A program made the translations under genes and the position numbers. A stretch of DNA of 64,000 bases from Undaria pinnatifida (taxonomy: Eukaryota; Sar; Phaeophyceae; Laminariales; Alariaceae): NCBI GenBank assembly GCA_012845835.1, contig JABAKD010000030.1, forward strand, positions 11,167,715 to 11,231,714, in the 5' to 3' direction. The notes under the pieces are model-generated. The model had not been told where the DNA came from. It worked only from the letters and a program-made list of their open reading frames with translations, and ran no database searches. Of the stretch, positions 1 through 9,480 are shown in pieces; the stretch's first letter is position 1; every line of letters begins with the position of its first letter.

Positions 1-132
1 TTGCGGGGTGGTATATATGATACCAGGTAAGCGAGAAGCGAGAAGGTCTATTTTTTTTCCCCGCGCGTTTTCGGCAGGCAGGATTCTATTCTTCTTCGTC
101 TTGTTCATCTTGTGCGTTGTTTTTTGTATTTT

Positions 133-440
133 GTTAAGGTATTAGTGGGGTATTAGTCCGTTTGACCACTTGCAAAAGGTTGACCGATAGCTTACCCAAA
201 CTAAGCCTTAATAACACGCTCCCCCCTGAAACGGCGGGATAGCAGGTCGGCCGTATATAACAGAGTTTTCAGAAAAATGGGAACGCGCTCCCCCCTGAAA
301 CGGCGGGATAGCAGGTCGGCCGTATATTATACGGGCGGACCTACCTGTCAATTATCCACCAAGCCGTTCCATTTTTTTCCCCTGGGTATACCGCGGGTAG
401 AGTATTTTTCAAGTTCGACATGGAGGAAGTGTGAAATTAA
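133..440 (-). repeat. tRNA-derived dispersed repeat, copy 1 (partly duplicated)
   Basis: This is a diverged unit of a roughly 285-bp repeat that recurs at 2349-2990, 5700-6075, 27110-27362 and 30663-30746. It starts at GTTAAGG and carries the shared blocks GTCCGTTTGACCACTTGC, CCCAAACTAAGCC and GAAACGGCGGGATAGCAGG. The block from ACGCTCCCCCCTGAAACGG to GGTCGGCCGTATAT appears twice in a row, near 210-257 and 284-328. The T-arm seen in other units is missing from this copy. Confidence 0.7.
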
Positions 441-559
441 TAGGTGGGGACACAGAGTGCCCCCTGCAGGTCTGCCAATTGAGCAGGTCTTCGGAGAGTA
501 CTCACTTTCGTTCCTTCGTAGAGATGTAGCTTTATTCGTTTCCACCAGAGCCCGGGATA

Positions 560-870
560 GCTTCTGAGATCGGAGGCGCGTGCCTCCGATCTAATTCCTA
601 ACTTCCCCGAATATAAACCGCCAACCTTATCATACGAAACCCATCCAAATGATCTCAAATTCGGATACCTACAGGCCTTTCGAGGCCGTATCTTAACACT
701 AGCCCACCCTGATGAGTCGCATATGCAGAAATATGGGAGATTCGGGGAAACTCCGGTTCTACGAACTAGACCATGAGTCGAAGATGCGGCTCCTCAAACC
801 CCACTCCCACACCTCTAACCGTCTGGCTATGGAGCCAGGAACACGCGAAGAAAAGCAGTAGAAAGAAAAG
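560..870 (+). other. Structured repeat with covarying hairpins, copy 1
   Basis: A homologue lies at 27430-27700. Visible folds are a perfect 11-bp stem with loop GCGT at 567-592, and a stem GATAC/GTATC (664-668 with 688-692) enclosing GGCCT-TTCG-AGGCC. A run of small hairpins follows: CGG/CCG (743-755), GTTC/GAAC (756-766), GAGTC/GGCTC (775-792) and CTGGCT/AGCCAG near 822-837. Between them are CTGATGA (709-715) and GAAATATG (728-735), recalling a hammerhead ribozyme core without its full pairing. The stems at 756-766 and 775-792 are kept in the second copy by compensatory changes. The host element is unknown; a retrotransposon 5' untranslated region is possible. Confidence 0.5.
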
Positions 871-904
871 CAGACCCTACAGCAAGGGAATAGTCACCCA
901 TCAA

Positions 905-1010
905 AAACCTGCCGCATGCCGCCGGTGTGGCGGGGGGGGGGCAGAAAAGGCTCTAGAACCTGCCGCACGCCGCCGGTGTGGCGGGGGGGGCAGGAAAGGC
1001 TCTGCGGTAA
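905..1010 (+). repeat. Two tandem copies of a GC-rich unit of about 52 bp
   Basis: The blocks beginning CCTGCCGCATGCCGCC and CCTGCCGCACGCCGCC follow each other. Each contains the hairpin CCGCC-GGTGT-GGCGG and a G run of 8 to 9 bases, and ends near AAGGCTCT. The G runs differ in length between the copies, as expected of replication slippage. Confidence 0.7.
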
Positions 1011-1561
1011 ACCAACCACATAAAAAGTACTATGGCGAGGCGAGCCCTCGTCGATATGGAGGGGAACACAGGCGCTAACACAAGGGAGAAGTCATGCGAA
1101 AAAAACCTCCCGCGGGCCATCGGCAAGGCGGGGGGTTAGACGGGGAAACGACGAATACCCGGGATGGAAGGTGTCAACACCTACAGCCCCGCTAGGGGAG
1201 GAAGTGTTCAGACGAAAAAAAAAAAAAAAAAGCAGAACAAATACAACACACAAAACATAAAAGAAGACACACAGACCCGTACACTGGTCGCCTCCCGGCT
1301 CTGGACTGAGGGGGGCGTCGGCAGGGCGAATTTGAACTATGACAAAAAGACGGCAACCCTGCGCCTCAGATAGCGGCGTTTTACCCGAACCCTGACCCGG
1401 CACTGAACAGGGGGTTCGGCAGGACAGAAAAAAAAATGGAAAGAACCGCCCCAAAACTCGACAAAGACCCTCAGGACACTACAAACGACCCAAAGACAAA
1501 GACGCAAAACTCATACCTCAAAAAAATGAAGAACTATCGAGAAGCGGTGGTGGCTTGGAAG
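1011..1561. other. Unassigned stretch with an A18 tract
   Basis: The segment holds a long A run near 1217-1234 and a short Lys-rich reading frame at 1436-1675 that resembles nothing I recognise. With the structured repeat upstream it could be the 5' part of a truncated retroelement, but no domain supports this. Confidence 0.3.
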
Positions 1562-2347
1562 TCAACTGGCCACGACCGCGCCTCGAGATTCGTCTACGTT
1601 ACGTTGGATTCCCCGAGGAAACGCACCGGCGATGTGAACTTGCAAGCACCAAGAGCCTCGTACGGCTCCCGTTGAAGTCGTGTAGCGCGCCCGGGGAAGA
1701 GGGAGTTTAATCGGTCCCGGGTCGTCCAGAAAGCGGACCAGGTATACCTTGTCCGCGGTAGTGCTCGCGCTGGTTTTTCCTAGCCACCATAAACCATCGT
1801 CTCCCTTGTACCAAAAGTGGGCTCCCTTAGGAAGTACTGTGTCGTGGTAGCGACGGAGCCAATCGGTGCGGGGAACACAGGCGTAGCCCAGCGCTAGGAA
1901 ACGTTCCCCGTTGTTGCGGGAGAGCTCACGCTGTGCCGCTCCGATCCGCATTCGGCAGTAAAGGCGGTTGGTTTGGCGGTGCTGGTCCGGGGTTCCGGTC
2001 CAATAACGCAAGATGTGCGAGTGGGAGAGGTGGAGGTCCATTTCCCGCTCCCAGGACGGTTCGGAGAGTCCCGCCCAATGCGTCTTGTATAGCACCGCGA
2101 TGATGCCACCTCGCCCCCGTACCGACTGATGACCAGTGATCTGCTCCACCTCCAGCCGTTGGAGGGGAGTCGAAACGTCGTCTTGAGTGACGTGGTACGG
2201 CGGGGACTTCTTGGAAAATTTGTTGAGCACATACTGTGTCAGCCCCGCCGGTAGGTGTTTGGGCATGTCCCCGCTGTCGTGGGGGTTGGCACAGGGTTTG
2301 CAGCGCTCGATGGCCACACGCCGACGAGCGTCCGAACCAGGCAGGTT
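1562..2347 (-). pseudogene. Chromo/Tudor-like retroelement-associated ORF, N-terminus cut off
   Basis: The open frame reads 251 codons from a GTG at 2317 but stays open upstream to the repeat junction near 2347, so the true start is lost. Residues about 55-95 resemble a chromodomain: a V-E-x-I start, a central RGRGG strand, then THWAGL and PSWERE, matching the usual K-W-x-G-Y and T-W-E pattern. Residues about 167-205 (WYKGDDGLWWLG, then YLVRFLDD) resemble a Tudor-like barrel that also binds modified histone tails. Chromodomains of this kind often sit at the end of Ty3/Gypsy (chromovirus) integrases and guide insertion. No integrase core remains next to it. A decayed relative lies at 31118-31960. 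The domain calls are from motif memory, without an alignment. Confidence 0.55.
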
Positions 2348-2348
2348 T

Positions 2349-2990
2349 GTTAAGGAATTAGTGGGGTGTTAGTCCGTTTGACCACTTGCAAAAGGTTAAC
2401 CAATAGCTTACCCAAACTAAGCCTTATAACACTCTCCCCCCCTGAAACGGCGGGATAGCAGGTCGGCCGGATATACGGCGGACCTCTGTCAATATCCAAG
2501 CCGTTGCATTTCCTGGGGATACCGGGGAGAGTATTTTTCAAGTTCGCCATGGGGAAATCTGAAAAAGTTTATTATGGTGGATGTGGGGATCGAACCCACG
2601 ACCCAAAAAACCATGGTCTGTCGACGACGCCATTTGTTAAGGAATTAGGGGGTATTAGTCCGTTTGACCACTTGCAACTGGTTAACCAATAGCTTACCCA
2701 AACTAAGCCTTATAACATTCTCCCCCCCTGAAACGGCGGGATAGCAGGTCGGCCGGATATACGGGCGGACCTGTCAATTATCTAAGCCGTTTCATTCCCT
2801 GGGGATACCAGGAAGAGTATTTTTCAAAGTTTATAATGGTGGATGTGGGATTTGAACCCATGGCCTAAACAACCCATGGTCTGTCGACGACGCCTTTTAT
2901 TTGTCAAGGTATTGTTAACAGTGGGCTATTTAGTCCGTTTGACCACTTGCAAATTGTTAACCGATAGCTTACCCAAACTAAAAGCCTTGG
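2349..2990 (-). repeat. Tandem array of tRNA-derived repeat units (two full, one partial)
   Basis: The units run 2349-2635, 2636-2902 and a fragment from 2903. Read on the minus strand, each full unit carries a tRNA T-arm. The first is GTGGG-TTCGATC-CCCAC (2583-2599), a perfect 5-bp stem with the Pol III B-box GGTTCGATCC, followed by ATCCACCA, like an acceptor 3' strand plus CCA. The second has GGTTCAAATCC near 2846-2860. The D-arm and the 5' acceptor strand are not visible, so this is tRNA-derived (SINE-like) and not a tRNA gene. Tandem amplification is unusual for a SINE. Confidence 0.75.
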
Positions 2991-3084
2991 AACGATTTGC
3001 TGGTTTTGCTCAACATATTTACGAAACTTTTTTTTCGCGTAAATTTTGTGCAACTCAGGTATACAGTATCAAACATCTAGACTA

Positions 3085-3310
3085 GATGTCTGACGTACCA
3101 CACGCAGCTTGCGAAGTTGAGTTTCAACCATTTAATCGGTCGTACTCACAGCTGACATTTTTCAATTTTTAAAAACGTTTATTTACCAGGTAGACTATAG
3201 ACCATATATAAAATCATTCTGCTATTAATGACGTCAGCTGGGCGAGTTCGACGAATTTAGGGTCGATACTCTGCTCATATTTACGAGTTGCGTATGCTAC
3301 ATAATATTAC
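3085..3310. repeat. Two diverged CAGCTGTGAG modules
   Basis: On the minus strand near 3090-3165 the order CAGCTGTGAG, GAAACTCAACTT, GCAAGCTGCGTGTG matches the terminal block of the X repeats. A second relative near 3228-3300 reads GACGTCAGCTG, GGGTCGATACT. They belong to the same broad family as blocks at 41762, 42100, 46548 and 55873. Confidence 0.5.
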
Positions 3311-3344
3311 ACTCTGTTGTTGTGGTCGGTATACATTATATAGT

Positions 3345-4270
3345 CATAAAAAAAAATCCCCCCCCCCCCCCCCTCTTGCTCTCCCTTACTCAAACGCCCC
3401 ACCAAGTATCGAAATCCGCCACATTAATAAACACTTCACGCACAGGATATCACCTCATTATCTTTCGAGAGCCATCCATGCCGCTGTGTTTCCCCCCCCC
3501 TCCCCCCGCCTCGAACGCCCCCTTCTTCCCCATCACCCGAACCTTCGCCTAGACCTAGCACCACACGTATAACAAACCCCTCACCTGAAGCCCTTCCCCC
3601 CCCCCCCCCCCCCCCCGCCCCCCCCCCGCCCCCACCCCCCACCCTCCCCCCCAACCCATCCCAACCCTACCCCCTCGAACACTCCACCCTCTCTTTACTC
3701 ACTGATTGTACGACTTACCCCAGGATATACATGATAAACTGATGTATTATTTCCAGAACTGTCACATTTATCCCCTCAAAATAATGTATAGTTTCCAGGC
3801 ACATATTGAGCTGCCCCCCCCGCCCCCCCCCCCCCCCCCCGCCCCAACCCCCCCCCCCCCCGCCCCCAATAATATACTGGTGCCAAAACCGTCAGATTTA
3901 TCCCCTCGAAAGGATTTATAGCTTACATGCACAAATTGCCCCTTTCCCCCCCCCCCCCCGCCCCCCTCCAAACCCGCTCGCTTTTGATCAAAACCAGGCC
4001 CCCTTTCCCTTCACAGCTGTCAGATTTTGTCCCCCTCAGAAACGGGTTTTATAGTTTCCGCGCACAGACTGACTAAAATCATCCTGTTGACCCTGATAGC
4101 TACACTGTAGTTGTAAGGGGAGTCGCCGACCTATATCCTTAATGAGGACACACAACTCGTAATGCGCGCGATCGGAGTATCACACACAGCTTGCAAAGAT
4201 GAGTTTCGACGAAATCTTCGATCTCACAGCTGGAGTGTATTTTAATTTTTATAATACAGTCAGTGGGCGA
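3345..4270 (-). repeat. Module X, solo copy (C-tract-rich repeat)
   Basis: This is an inverted, near-identical counterpart of 50460-51230. Shared landmarks are TTGATCAAAACCAGGCCCCC, the block ending in CAGCTGTCAGATTTTG, AATAATATACTGGTGCCAAA, and the terminal block ending CTCACAGCTGGAGTGTATTT near 4223-4245. C runs of 8 to 20 bases separate short conserved islands. Every reading frame through it is Pro- or Gly-rich and is not credible as protein. Confidence 0.75.
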
Positions 4271-4399
4271 AGTTCGAACGAACGCGTCCGTCATCAACGA
4301 ACACACTCCAACTTGGAACATTCGACACCTCTTCCCCTTCTCCCAACGCCAAGTGCGCCACAGGCAGGTTAACTACTACTTCGTATTAAAATAGTCTAC

Positions 4400-4500
4400 C
4401 TACTTCGACACACGACGCGCATGAAAATACGTGGAAGTGTGGTGAGCTAAAGCTTTATTTTTCCCCATCCGCCGGAGGATAAAAAAAAAAAAAAAAATCG
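4400..4500 (+). repeat. Dispersed repeat ending in poly(A), inverted mate at 63576-63670
   Basis: CGACACACGACGCG, GAAGTGTGGTGA and CCATCCGCCGGAGGAT followed by an A run are found in reverse complement at the far right of the window. The A run after a conserved end suggests a retroposed sequence. Confidence 0.6.
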
Positions 4501-4554
4501 TCAATTCGGCGTCCAGGCTCACAAAACAAGAACTAAACGTCTCTTGTTTTTTCA

Positions 4555-4835
4555 TTGTGTTGTAATGAAGTGCCCTCTGTCACGGTACGCCGAGTGGAGG
4601 ATGCGTGGTTGGTCGACGTTGGGAAAAGCGTGCCCCTCATGGGGTTCCAGGGTCTTTATTGGCTCTCCATAGATAGGCTCGCTGGATTGGCTCGAAGCTT
4701 ATTATACTCATCATTTCCCTACATAAAATACTAAAAGACAGACATAACAGAGCTAGACGGTAGGCAGGGCAGGGTGTAGTGCAGGGTATAGAGGGTAGTG
4801 CGATGAGGGCGGGCGTCCTGCTTGTGCCATCATAT
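4555..4835 (+). repeat. Dispersed repeat of about 270 bp, direct mate at 13408-13690
   Basis: Both copies contain GTGCCCTCTGTCACGG, GGATGCGTGGTTGGTCG, TCTTTATTGGCTCTCCAT and GATGAGGGCGGGCGTCCTGC in the same order and spacing, with scattered substitutions. No coding potential is seen. Confidence 0.8.
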
Positions 4836-5340
4836 CAGTATACTTAAAGTCAGTGGGGGAAGTTCGAACGAACGCGTCCGTCATCAACGAACACGCTCCA
4901 ACTTGGAACATTCGACACCTCCTCCCCTCCTCCTCCCAAGCGCTAACTGCACCACAGATAGTCTATTCTTCGCAAACATATAATTGTTGTTGTTGTTGAT
5001 GATGTTGTTCTCACATTAACTCGCATAATCAAGTCCGTGGTCACAGGACAGGCTCCAGTCACTCTGGAGCTGAGGAATATCCCAGGGAAAAAGCACAAAC
5101 CAAAGGTGGTACACGCATACATATATATCACAGCTGACGCAATATATGCCTCCACCAGAAACATATAGAAGTGAAATCGGCAGTCAGCCTACGATGTGCC
5201 AGGTCCATACTGGTGCATATGTCTCACTACTCGCGCCTGGAAAAACCGACTATATACCGCTTGCTACCCAAGAAAGACTACCACGTATATATTGCACGTA
5301 GTATCTATCACTACGCATACGCACGACAGACGCAAGTCAA

Positions 5341-5505
5341 TAAAAAAAAAGAAACAAAAAATAGAAAAGAAGATCAAGGAAAGGGAAGAAAAGACAAGGA
5401 AGAGAAAAAACGAAAAAGGAAAGGAAAGAAGAGAAAAGACAAGAAAAGCAAGGAGAGACAAGACAAGAAGAGGAAGCAAGGAAAGGAAAGAGAGAAAAAA
5501 TGTCA
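5341..5505 (+). repeat. Purine tract (A/G only for most of 160 bases)
   Basis: The segment is almost entirely A and G in short AAG/GAAA variants. Lys/Arg-rich reading frames across it are a by-product of composition. Such mirror-like homopurine tracts can form triplex DNA. Confidence 0.75.
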
Positions 5506-5519
5506 TACTAGCAGACCCT

Positions 5520-5715
5520 AGGAGCTGATTAAAGACGGCATTGGGCTCATAAAGGGTATCAAGTGCATCATCAATGGCACTGGGGAGAGAACGCAACATG
5601 CCGAAGAAGTCAGGGCGGTCTTACGCTATCTTGTGACGGCTATTGGAAAGCCCACAAATTTCAAGACGATGATGTGGCCAGACCCAGAATTCAGTCTTTT
5701 GTCTTATAAGGCTTA
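5520..5715 (+). pseudogene. Coding-like fragment, unknown family
   Basis: One frame is open for about 62 codons from GAG CTG ATT AAA to a TAG at the repeat border. It has balanced protein-like composition with segments such as GIGLIKGIKCIINGTGERTQ and a hydrophobic stretch around RYLVTAIG. The neighbouring sequence is purine-rich on the left and tRNA-derived repeat on the right, so both ends look cut. I do not recognise the family. It may be an exon relic or a retroelement scrap, and chance openness is not excluded. Confidence 0.25.
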
Positions 5716-6075
5716 GTTTGGGTAATCTATTGGTTAACCTTTTGCAAGTGGTCAAACGGACTAATACCCCACTAATTCCTTAACAAATGGCGTCTTCGAC
5801 AGACCATGGGTTTCTTGGGTCGTGGGTTCGATCCCCACCATCCACAATAACAAACTTTTCAGATTTTCCCCATGTCGAATTTGAAAAATACTCTCCCTGG
5901 TACCCCAGGGAATGAAACGGCTTGGATAAATGACAGGTCCGCCCGTATATCCGGCCGACCTGCCATCCCGCCGTTTTCAGGGGGGGGGGGTGTTACAAGG
6001 CTTAGTATGGGTAAGCTACTGGTTAACCTTTTGCAAGTGGTCAAACGGACTAAAACTCCACTAATTCCTTAACAC
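5700..6075 (+). repeat. tRNA-derived repeat, one unit plus the start of a second
   Basis: This is the same family as 2349-2990 in the opposite orientation. It has CTTATAAGGCTTAGTTTGGG, GGTCAAACGGACTAATACC, the T-arm GTGGG-TTCGATC-CCCAC near 5823-5839 with the B-box GGTTCGATCC, then CCCCATGTCGAATTTG and the G run. At 5990-6074 the unit begins again (GGCTTAGTATGGGTAAGC through ATTCCTTAAC). The unit therefore starts and ends on the same sequence, as in a tandem array. Confidence 0.75.
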
Positions 6076-6224
6076 TTGGGCATGACGCCCCCCCTTCCCC
6101 TCCCCCCCCGTTCCCCCCTCCCCTTCCCCCCCCCCGGCCGCTTAGAGATGCCGACGGTGGATGGCGCTGCCGCAGCCTTTGCGCGTCACTCTGCAGCTCC
6201 AGCTTTGCGTCTCTCCTTCTCATG

Positions 6225-6617
6225 TCAATTCCGCATGAACAACTCGGCTCCCTCTTTTACTCGTCGAAACCATCTGCCGGCCTTTTGAGCAGCCTTTCGC
6301 CACCCTTCGAATTTCATTCCGAAGACCGACATATTCTCCTTGAGATGAGCCATCCAGTCCTTCTCTTGCCCCCCTGAGTAGCCCTTACCCCCAACAAGCT
6401 CCCCAAACATCACCCTCTGTGGCAGACGCTCCTCCCTCATACGTGCTACGAATCCCGCAAAAAATATCCTTCGTTTGCGCACTATCGCCTTTATGCTCTC
6501 GGAAGCTGTCTTGGCAAGCGCGTCGGCGTACGATAGGGTGTGGTCGTCGCGCTTCCGTTTCCGCCATCCGAGGCATCGGAGGAGCATAATATAGAGTGGC
6601 GAACCCGTCGTAGCCTG
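6225..6617 (-). pseudogene. LINE (non-LTR retrotransposon) 3' coding fragment
   Basis: The minus strand encodes the tail of a LINE reverse transcriptase ORF. The block CLGWRKRKRDDHTLSY is followed by IFFAGFVARM and FGELVGGKGY, which I recall as conserved in many LINE ORF2 C-termini, and a stop lies at 6225. The frame changes near 6560-6580, so the copy is defective. Its upstream continuation lies at 12310-12452 on the other side of the Copia insertion. Removing the Copia element and one GCCTG duplicate restores a single frame across the junction. Confidence 0.65.
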
Positions 6618-6986
6618 TGTTCGATATAGCTTGTCTCAACGAACAGCCTAGCAATAAGTTACGGTTACATAAGTTGTGTCACGGGGGTAAGTTACAGGGA
6701 TCGTCTCGTGGTATCACCCACGAGCAGTCCCACGGGTATGTACGAGTAGGCACTATGCGAGGAGGTTTAGGTATTCGACTACGAGCGGTTGTTCCTGGGC
6801 TGTGGAGAGTTGACCCACATGACCCACTCCACCTTTCCGCCTGCGTTCGTCTACCCCTTTCCGGGCCGACATAATAAAGACATCTTAAACTATCTTTTAC
6901 ACACTGCGTGTTGTAGTGCCTCGCTCACAGCCTAGTGTGGCTGTTGGGAGCTTATCCATCCATCGCATATCAGCGCTAATTGAACA
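6618..6986 (+). repeat. Left LTR of the Copia element
   Basis: 369 bp, with ends TGTTC...GAACA. Internal landmarks are GTCCCACGGGTATGTACG and CATAATAAAGACATC, the latter possibly the polyadenylation region. It carries the promoter for the internal ORFs by family analogy. It is preceded by GCCTG. Confidence 0.93.
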
Positions 6987-7023
6987 CGTTAACGGACCTA
7001 TTGATCGAGCAAGCAGCCTGATT

Positions 7024-8190
7024 ATGCCGAGTGGACCCTCAGTGGACGGGTCGTCCGAGATGGACAACCTGACCAGTCTCTTGAGGCAGCTGGCGGCGGA
7101 CAGGAGAGAAGACCAAGATCTACGCGAGACCGACCGAGAACTGCGACGTCAAGACGATGAGCGACTGAAGACGCAGATTTTCGAGGAGATGGATCGCAGA
7201 ACTGCTGCGGTTAGTGAGGTTGCGTCTGGTGTTACTGGTGAGCGGGTCGGAACCGCTACCAGTGCAGGGGAAGTAAGGGGAGTCAGCTCCAGTCGGAATT
7301 TGCCAGGTCTTTGCGCGGCAATAGGCCTACCAAGGAGTGGTGCGAGTAGCAGCGTAGATAGTCATAGGGCTGAAGTTGGTTCTCGCGAATTTGGGAGTTT
7401 GAAGCAGTCGGTTCCTAAATTCATTGGAAAGTCGGAAGACTTTCCATTGTGGAAGGAGCACTTCGAGATGTATACTTCCATGCTTGGGTGCATGTCGGCG
7501 TTCCTCGTAGATCATGATATGATGATAGGCGACGTTACGAAGAATATTCAATACTTTCTCTCGTGCAGGGGTTCAATGAGGAACATATCAAGACAGCTAG
7601 AGTAGCTTGGACTTGCCTGACAGAGAGCGTTGTGAACCGTGATCTGCTTGGTAGATTGTTCGCAACAAAATCACCTAGTGCTGGCTGGAGAATGTTGTGT
7701 GATTGGTTCATGTCCAAGACCATGGCTGAACAGGTCAAGTGGTCGGTAGCGTTCGACTTCGCAAAAATAGAGAAGGAAGAAGAGCCCATGAAGTATTTTA
7801 GTCGGATAGACAAGATTGTTGGAGTGCTCACGTCGCTAGGTGTCGTTAAGTCGGTAGCAGACGTCAACCGCAAGATCATCATGACCCTCACATCAGATTA
7901 CGAAATTGAGGAACGCACTATCTTGTACCGTGAGGATGTCACTCGAGCGGAGATCGAGAGCATCATCCGACAGCGGTGCTTGCGCCCTCCCGCGACGAAG
8001 GATAAGGACGTGGGCCAGGCTCTATTTCCGAATGGAGCTGCTCGAGGTGGACGTGCAAGTAGAGGTAGGCATAGAAGTAACGGTAAGCAGACAGGTGGAA
8101 GTGACACAGCAAGTAAAACAGTCAGGGTAGCAGTAGCAGTAACCCCCAAGCCCCCACACATAACCCCCCCTCAGCGTTCGACAAAGTGAA
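7024..8190 (+). pseudogene. Copia gag, two frame shifts
   Basis: An ATG at 7024 opens the first frame. It has a charged coiled region (RQLAADRREDQDLRETDREL) and then KFIGKSEDFPLWKEHFEMY, the usual start of a Copia gag core. Around 7560-7570 a one-base shift moves the reading to the next frame (VQGFNEEHIKTARVAW through DFAKIEKEEEPMKYFSR, the UBN2-type gag core). A second shift before 8187 leads into the zinc knuckle of the next segment. Gag would form the cytoplasmic particle that packages element RNA. The breaks should prevent a functional product from this copy. Confidence 0.8.
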
Positions 8191-9480
8191 GGGAAAATGC
8201 ATTCGTTGCTTGGAACCGGGGCACACCTGGTCCCAGTGCAAGGCTCGCATCCCCCCTGCACCAGAGCAGACATTAGGCGGAGGTACGCAAGGCCAGAACA
8301 ACGGCGGTGAGACTGTGTGTTGTCTTGCGAAGTGCATGCTTGGTACCAACGATGACTCGTGTAATGAGGAACGTAGTGATTGCATCGGTGAGAAGTGGAT
8401 AGCGGACAGTGGTGCATTCTTTCACATGACCCATTCAGCTGACCTTTTGAGCGATGTGAGACTGTGCGATGACAAGGCTAGAATCGGTGACAACCATCTG
8501 ATCGACGTGGTAGGGTACGGAACGCTGACTGTTGTATTCCCAGGGGATCTGACTGTCAAGCTGTTGGATGTGGCCTACGTGCCGGAAATCGCATTCAACT
8601 TGTTTTCGCTGATGGCTGCACACTAGCAGGGAGTACAGTAGCATTTACGACTGAGGAGAAAGACTTGTGCATTTCTCTTTTCGATGGGAGGTTGAGGTTT
8701 GAAGGTGATGGATCCAGTTACTCCGGATTCGCTTACAGGATAGAGCCAGACAACGGCTATGTGCCGTTCCCTCTTGAAACCCCCAACCCTCCCGAGACTT
8801 GTGTTGAAGATAGTTGCGATCTTCCCCTTGCTTTTCCCGTGCTTGCACCCGGTAGTATCGCGTCTACTGAGACTAGGGTAGACATCAACGTTTTTCACTG
8901 CGTGCACAAGGACACTCGAATGAACTACTGTTGCGAGAGACCGCAAAATCACTCGGTCTAGAACTGGTAGGAAAACTTAAGCCCTGTACGGGATGCTCTA
9001 TGGCAAAAGGCTACCGCAAGCCTATCCTTAACACCACTAAATCACGCGCGACAGAGAAGTTGGGGAGAGTTTTTGTTGACCTCAGCGGACATAAGAGAAC
9101 ACCTTCCCTGACGGGTGCGCGGTATGTCATGCTTGTGAAGGATGACTACTGTCGCCACGCGTGGGTATATTTTCTGAAGCATAAATCGGATTCAGGAGAC
9201 GCATTTAGGAAGTTTTTGGCTGACGCGCGCGCCGACGGAGTACCCTCCAAAGTTGAGATTGTAAGGTCTGACAACGGGGGGGAGTTTTTCCGTGGTGAGT
9301 TTGGAGAGGTGTGTCAACAGTATTGCATCAAGCAGGAATTCACCAATGCCGATAGCCCTCAGCAGAACGGTGTAGTAGAGAGAGCACTAGGTATCATCCA
9401 GAAACGCGGGACTCGCCGCATGCATCCAAGCACCCATCATATTTCGTCACATTCAACTACCGCCGACTAAATCCCTGTGG
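8187..9480 (+). pseudogene. Copia zinc knuckle, protease and integrase core
   Basis: The segment starts with an intact CCHC knuckle (CIRCLEPGHTWSQC), followed by the aspartic protease motif WIADSGAFFHMTH. After frame breaks near 8625 and 8930 comes the pre-integrase H-H-C-C zinc site (HCVHKDTRMN ... CTGCSMAKG) and the rve integrase core. Its catalytic residues are visible as FVDLSG, RSDNGGEF and NGVVERALG, so all three acidic positions are present. The frame is lost again near 9420-9480. Integrase would insert the cDNA, and the order protease-integrase-RT identifies the Copia group. Confidence 0.88.

Larger units (their letters stand above)
4258..4965 (+). repeat. Direct repeats of about 105 bp flanking a 480-bp insert
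   Basis: 4258-4370 and 4852-4965 share AGTTCGAACGAACGCGTCCG, TCATCAACGAACAC and ACTTGGAACATTCGACACCT. The sequence between them holds two other dispersed repeats (4400-4500 and 4555-4835). The arrangement looks like a duplicated target or a small LTR-like unit, but neither terminus has TG...CA ends. Confidence 0.5.

Noticed and set aside
709..735. Complete hammerhead ribozyme (CTGATGA ... GAAA)
   Set aside because: Stem II does not pair in either copy and no stem I partner for GCCCACC was found in type I, II or III arrangements. Kept only as a resemblance within the structured repeat.
2583..2599. Functional tRNA gene
   Set aside because: Only the T-arm and a CCA-like end are present. D-arm and paired acceptor are absent, here and at 16446, 53290 and 56790.
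3288..4054. Pro- or Gly-rich ORFs through C tracts (also 22189-23064, 50722-51204)
   Set aside because: They arise from poly-C or poly-G, exist in several frames at once and change frame between repeat copies.
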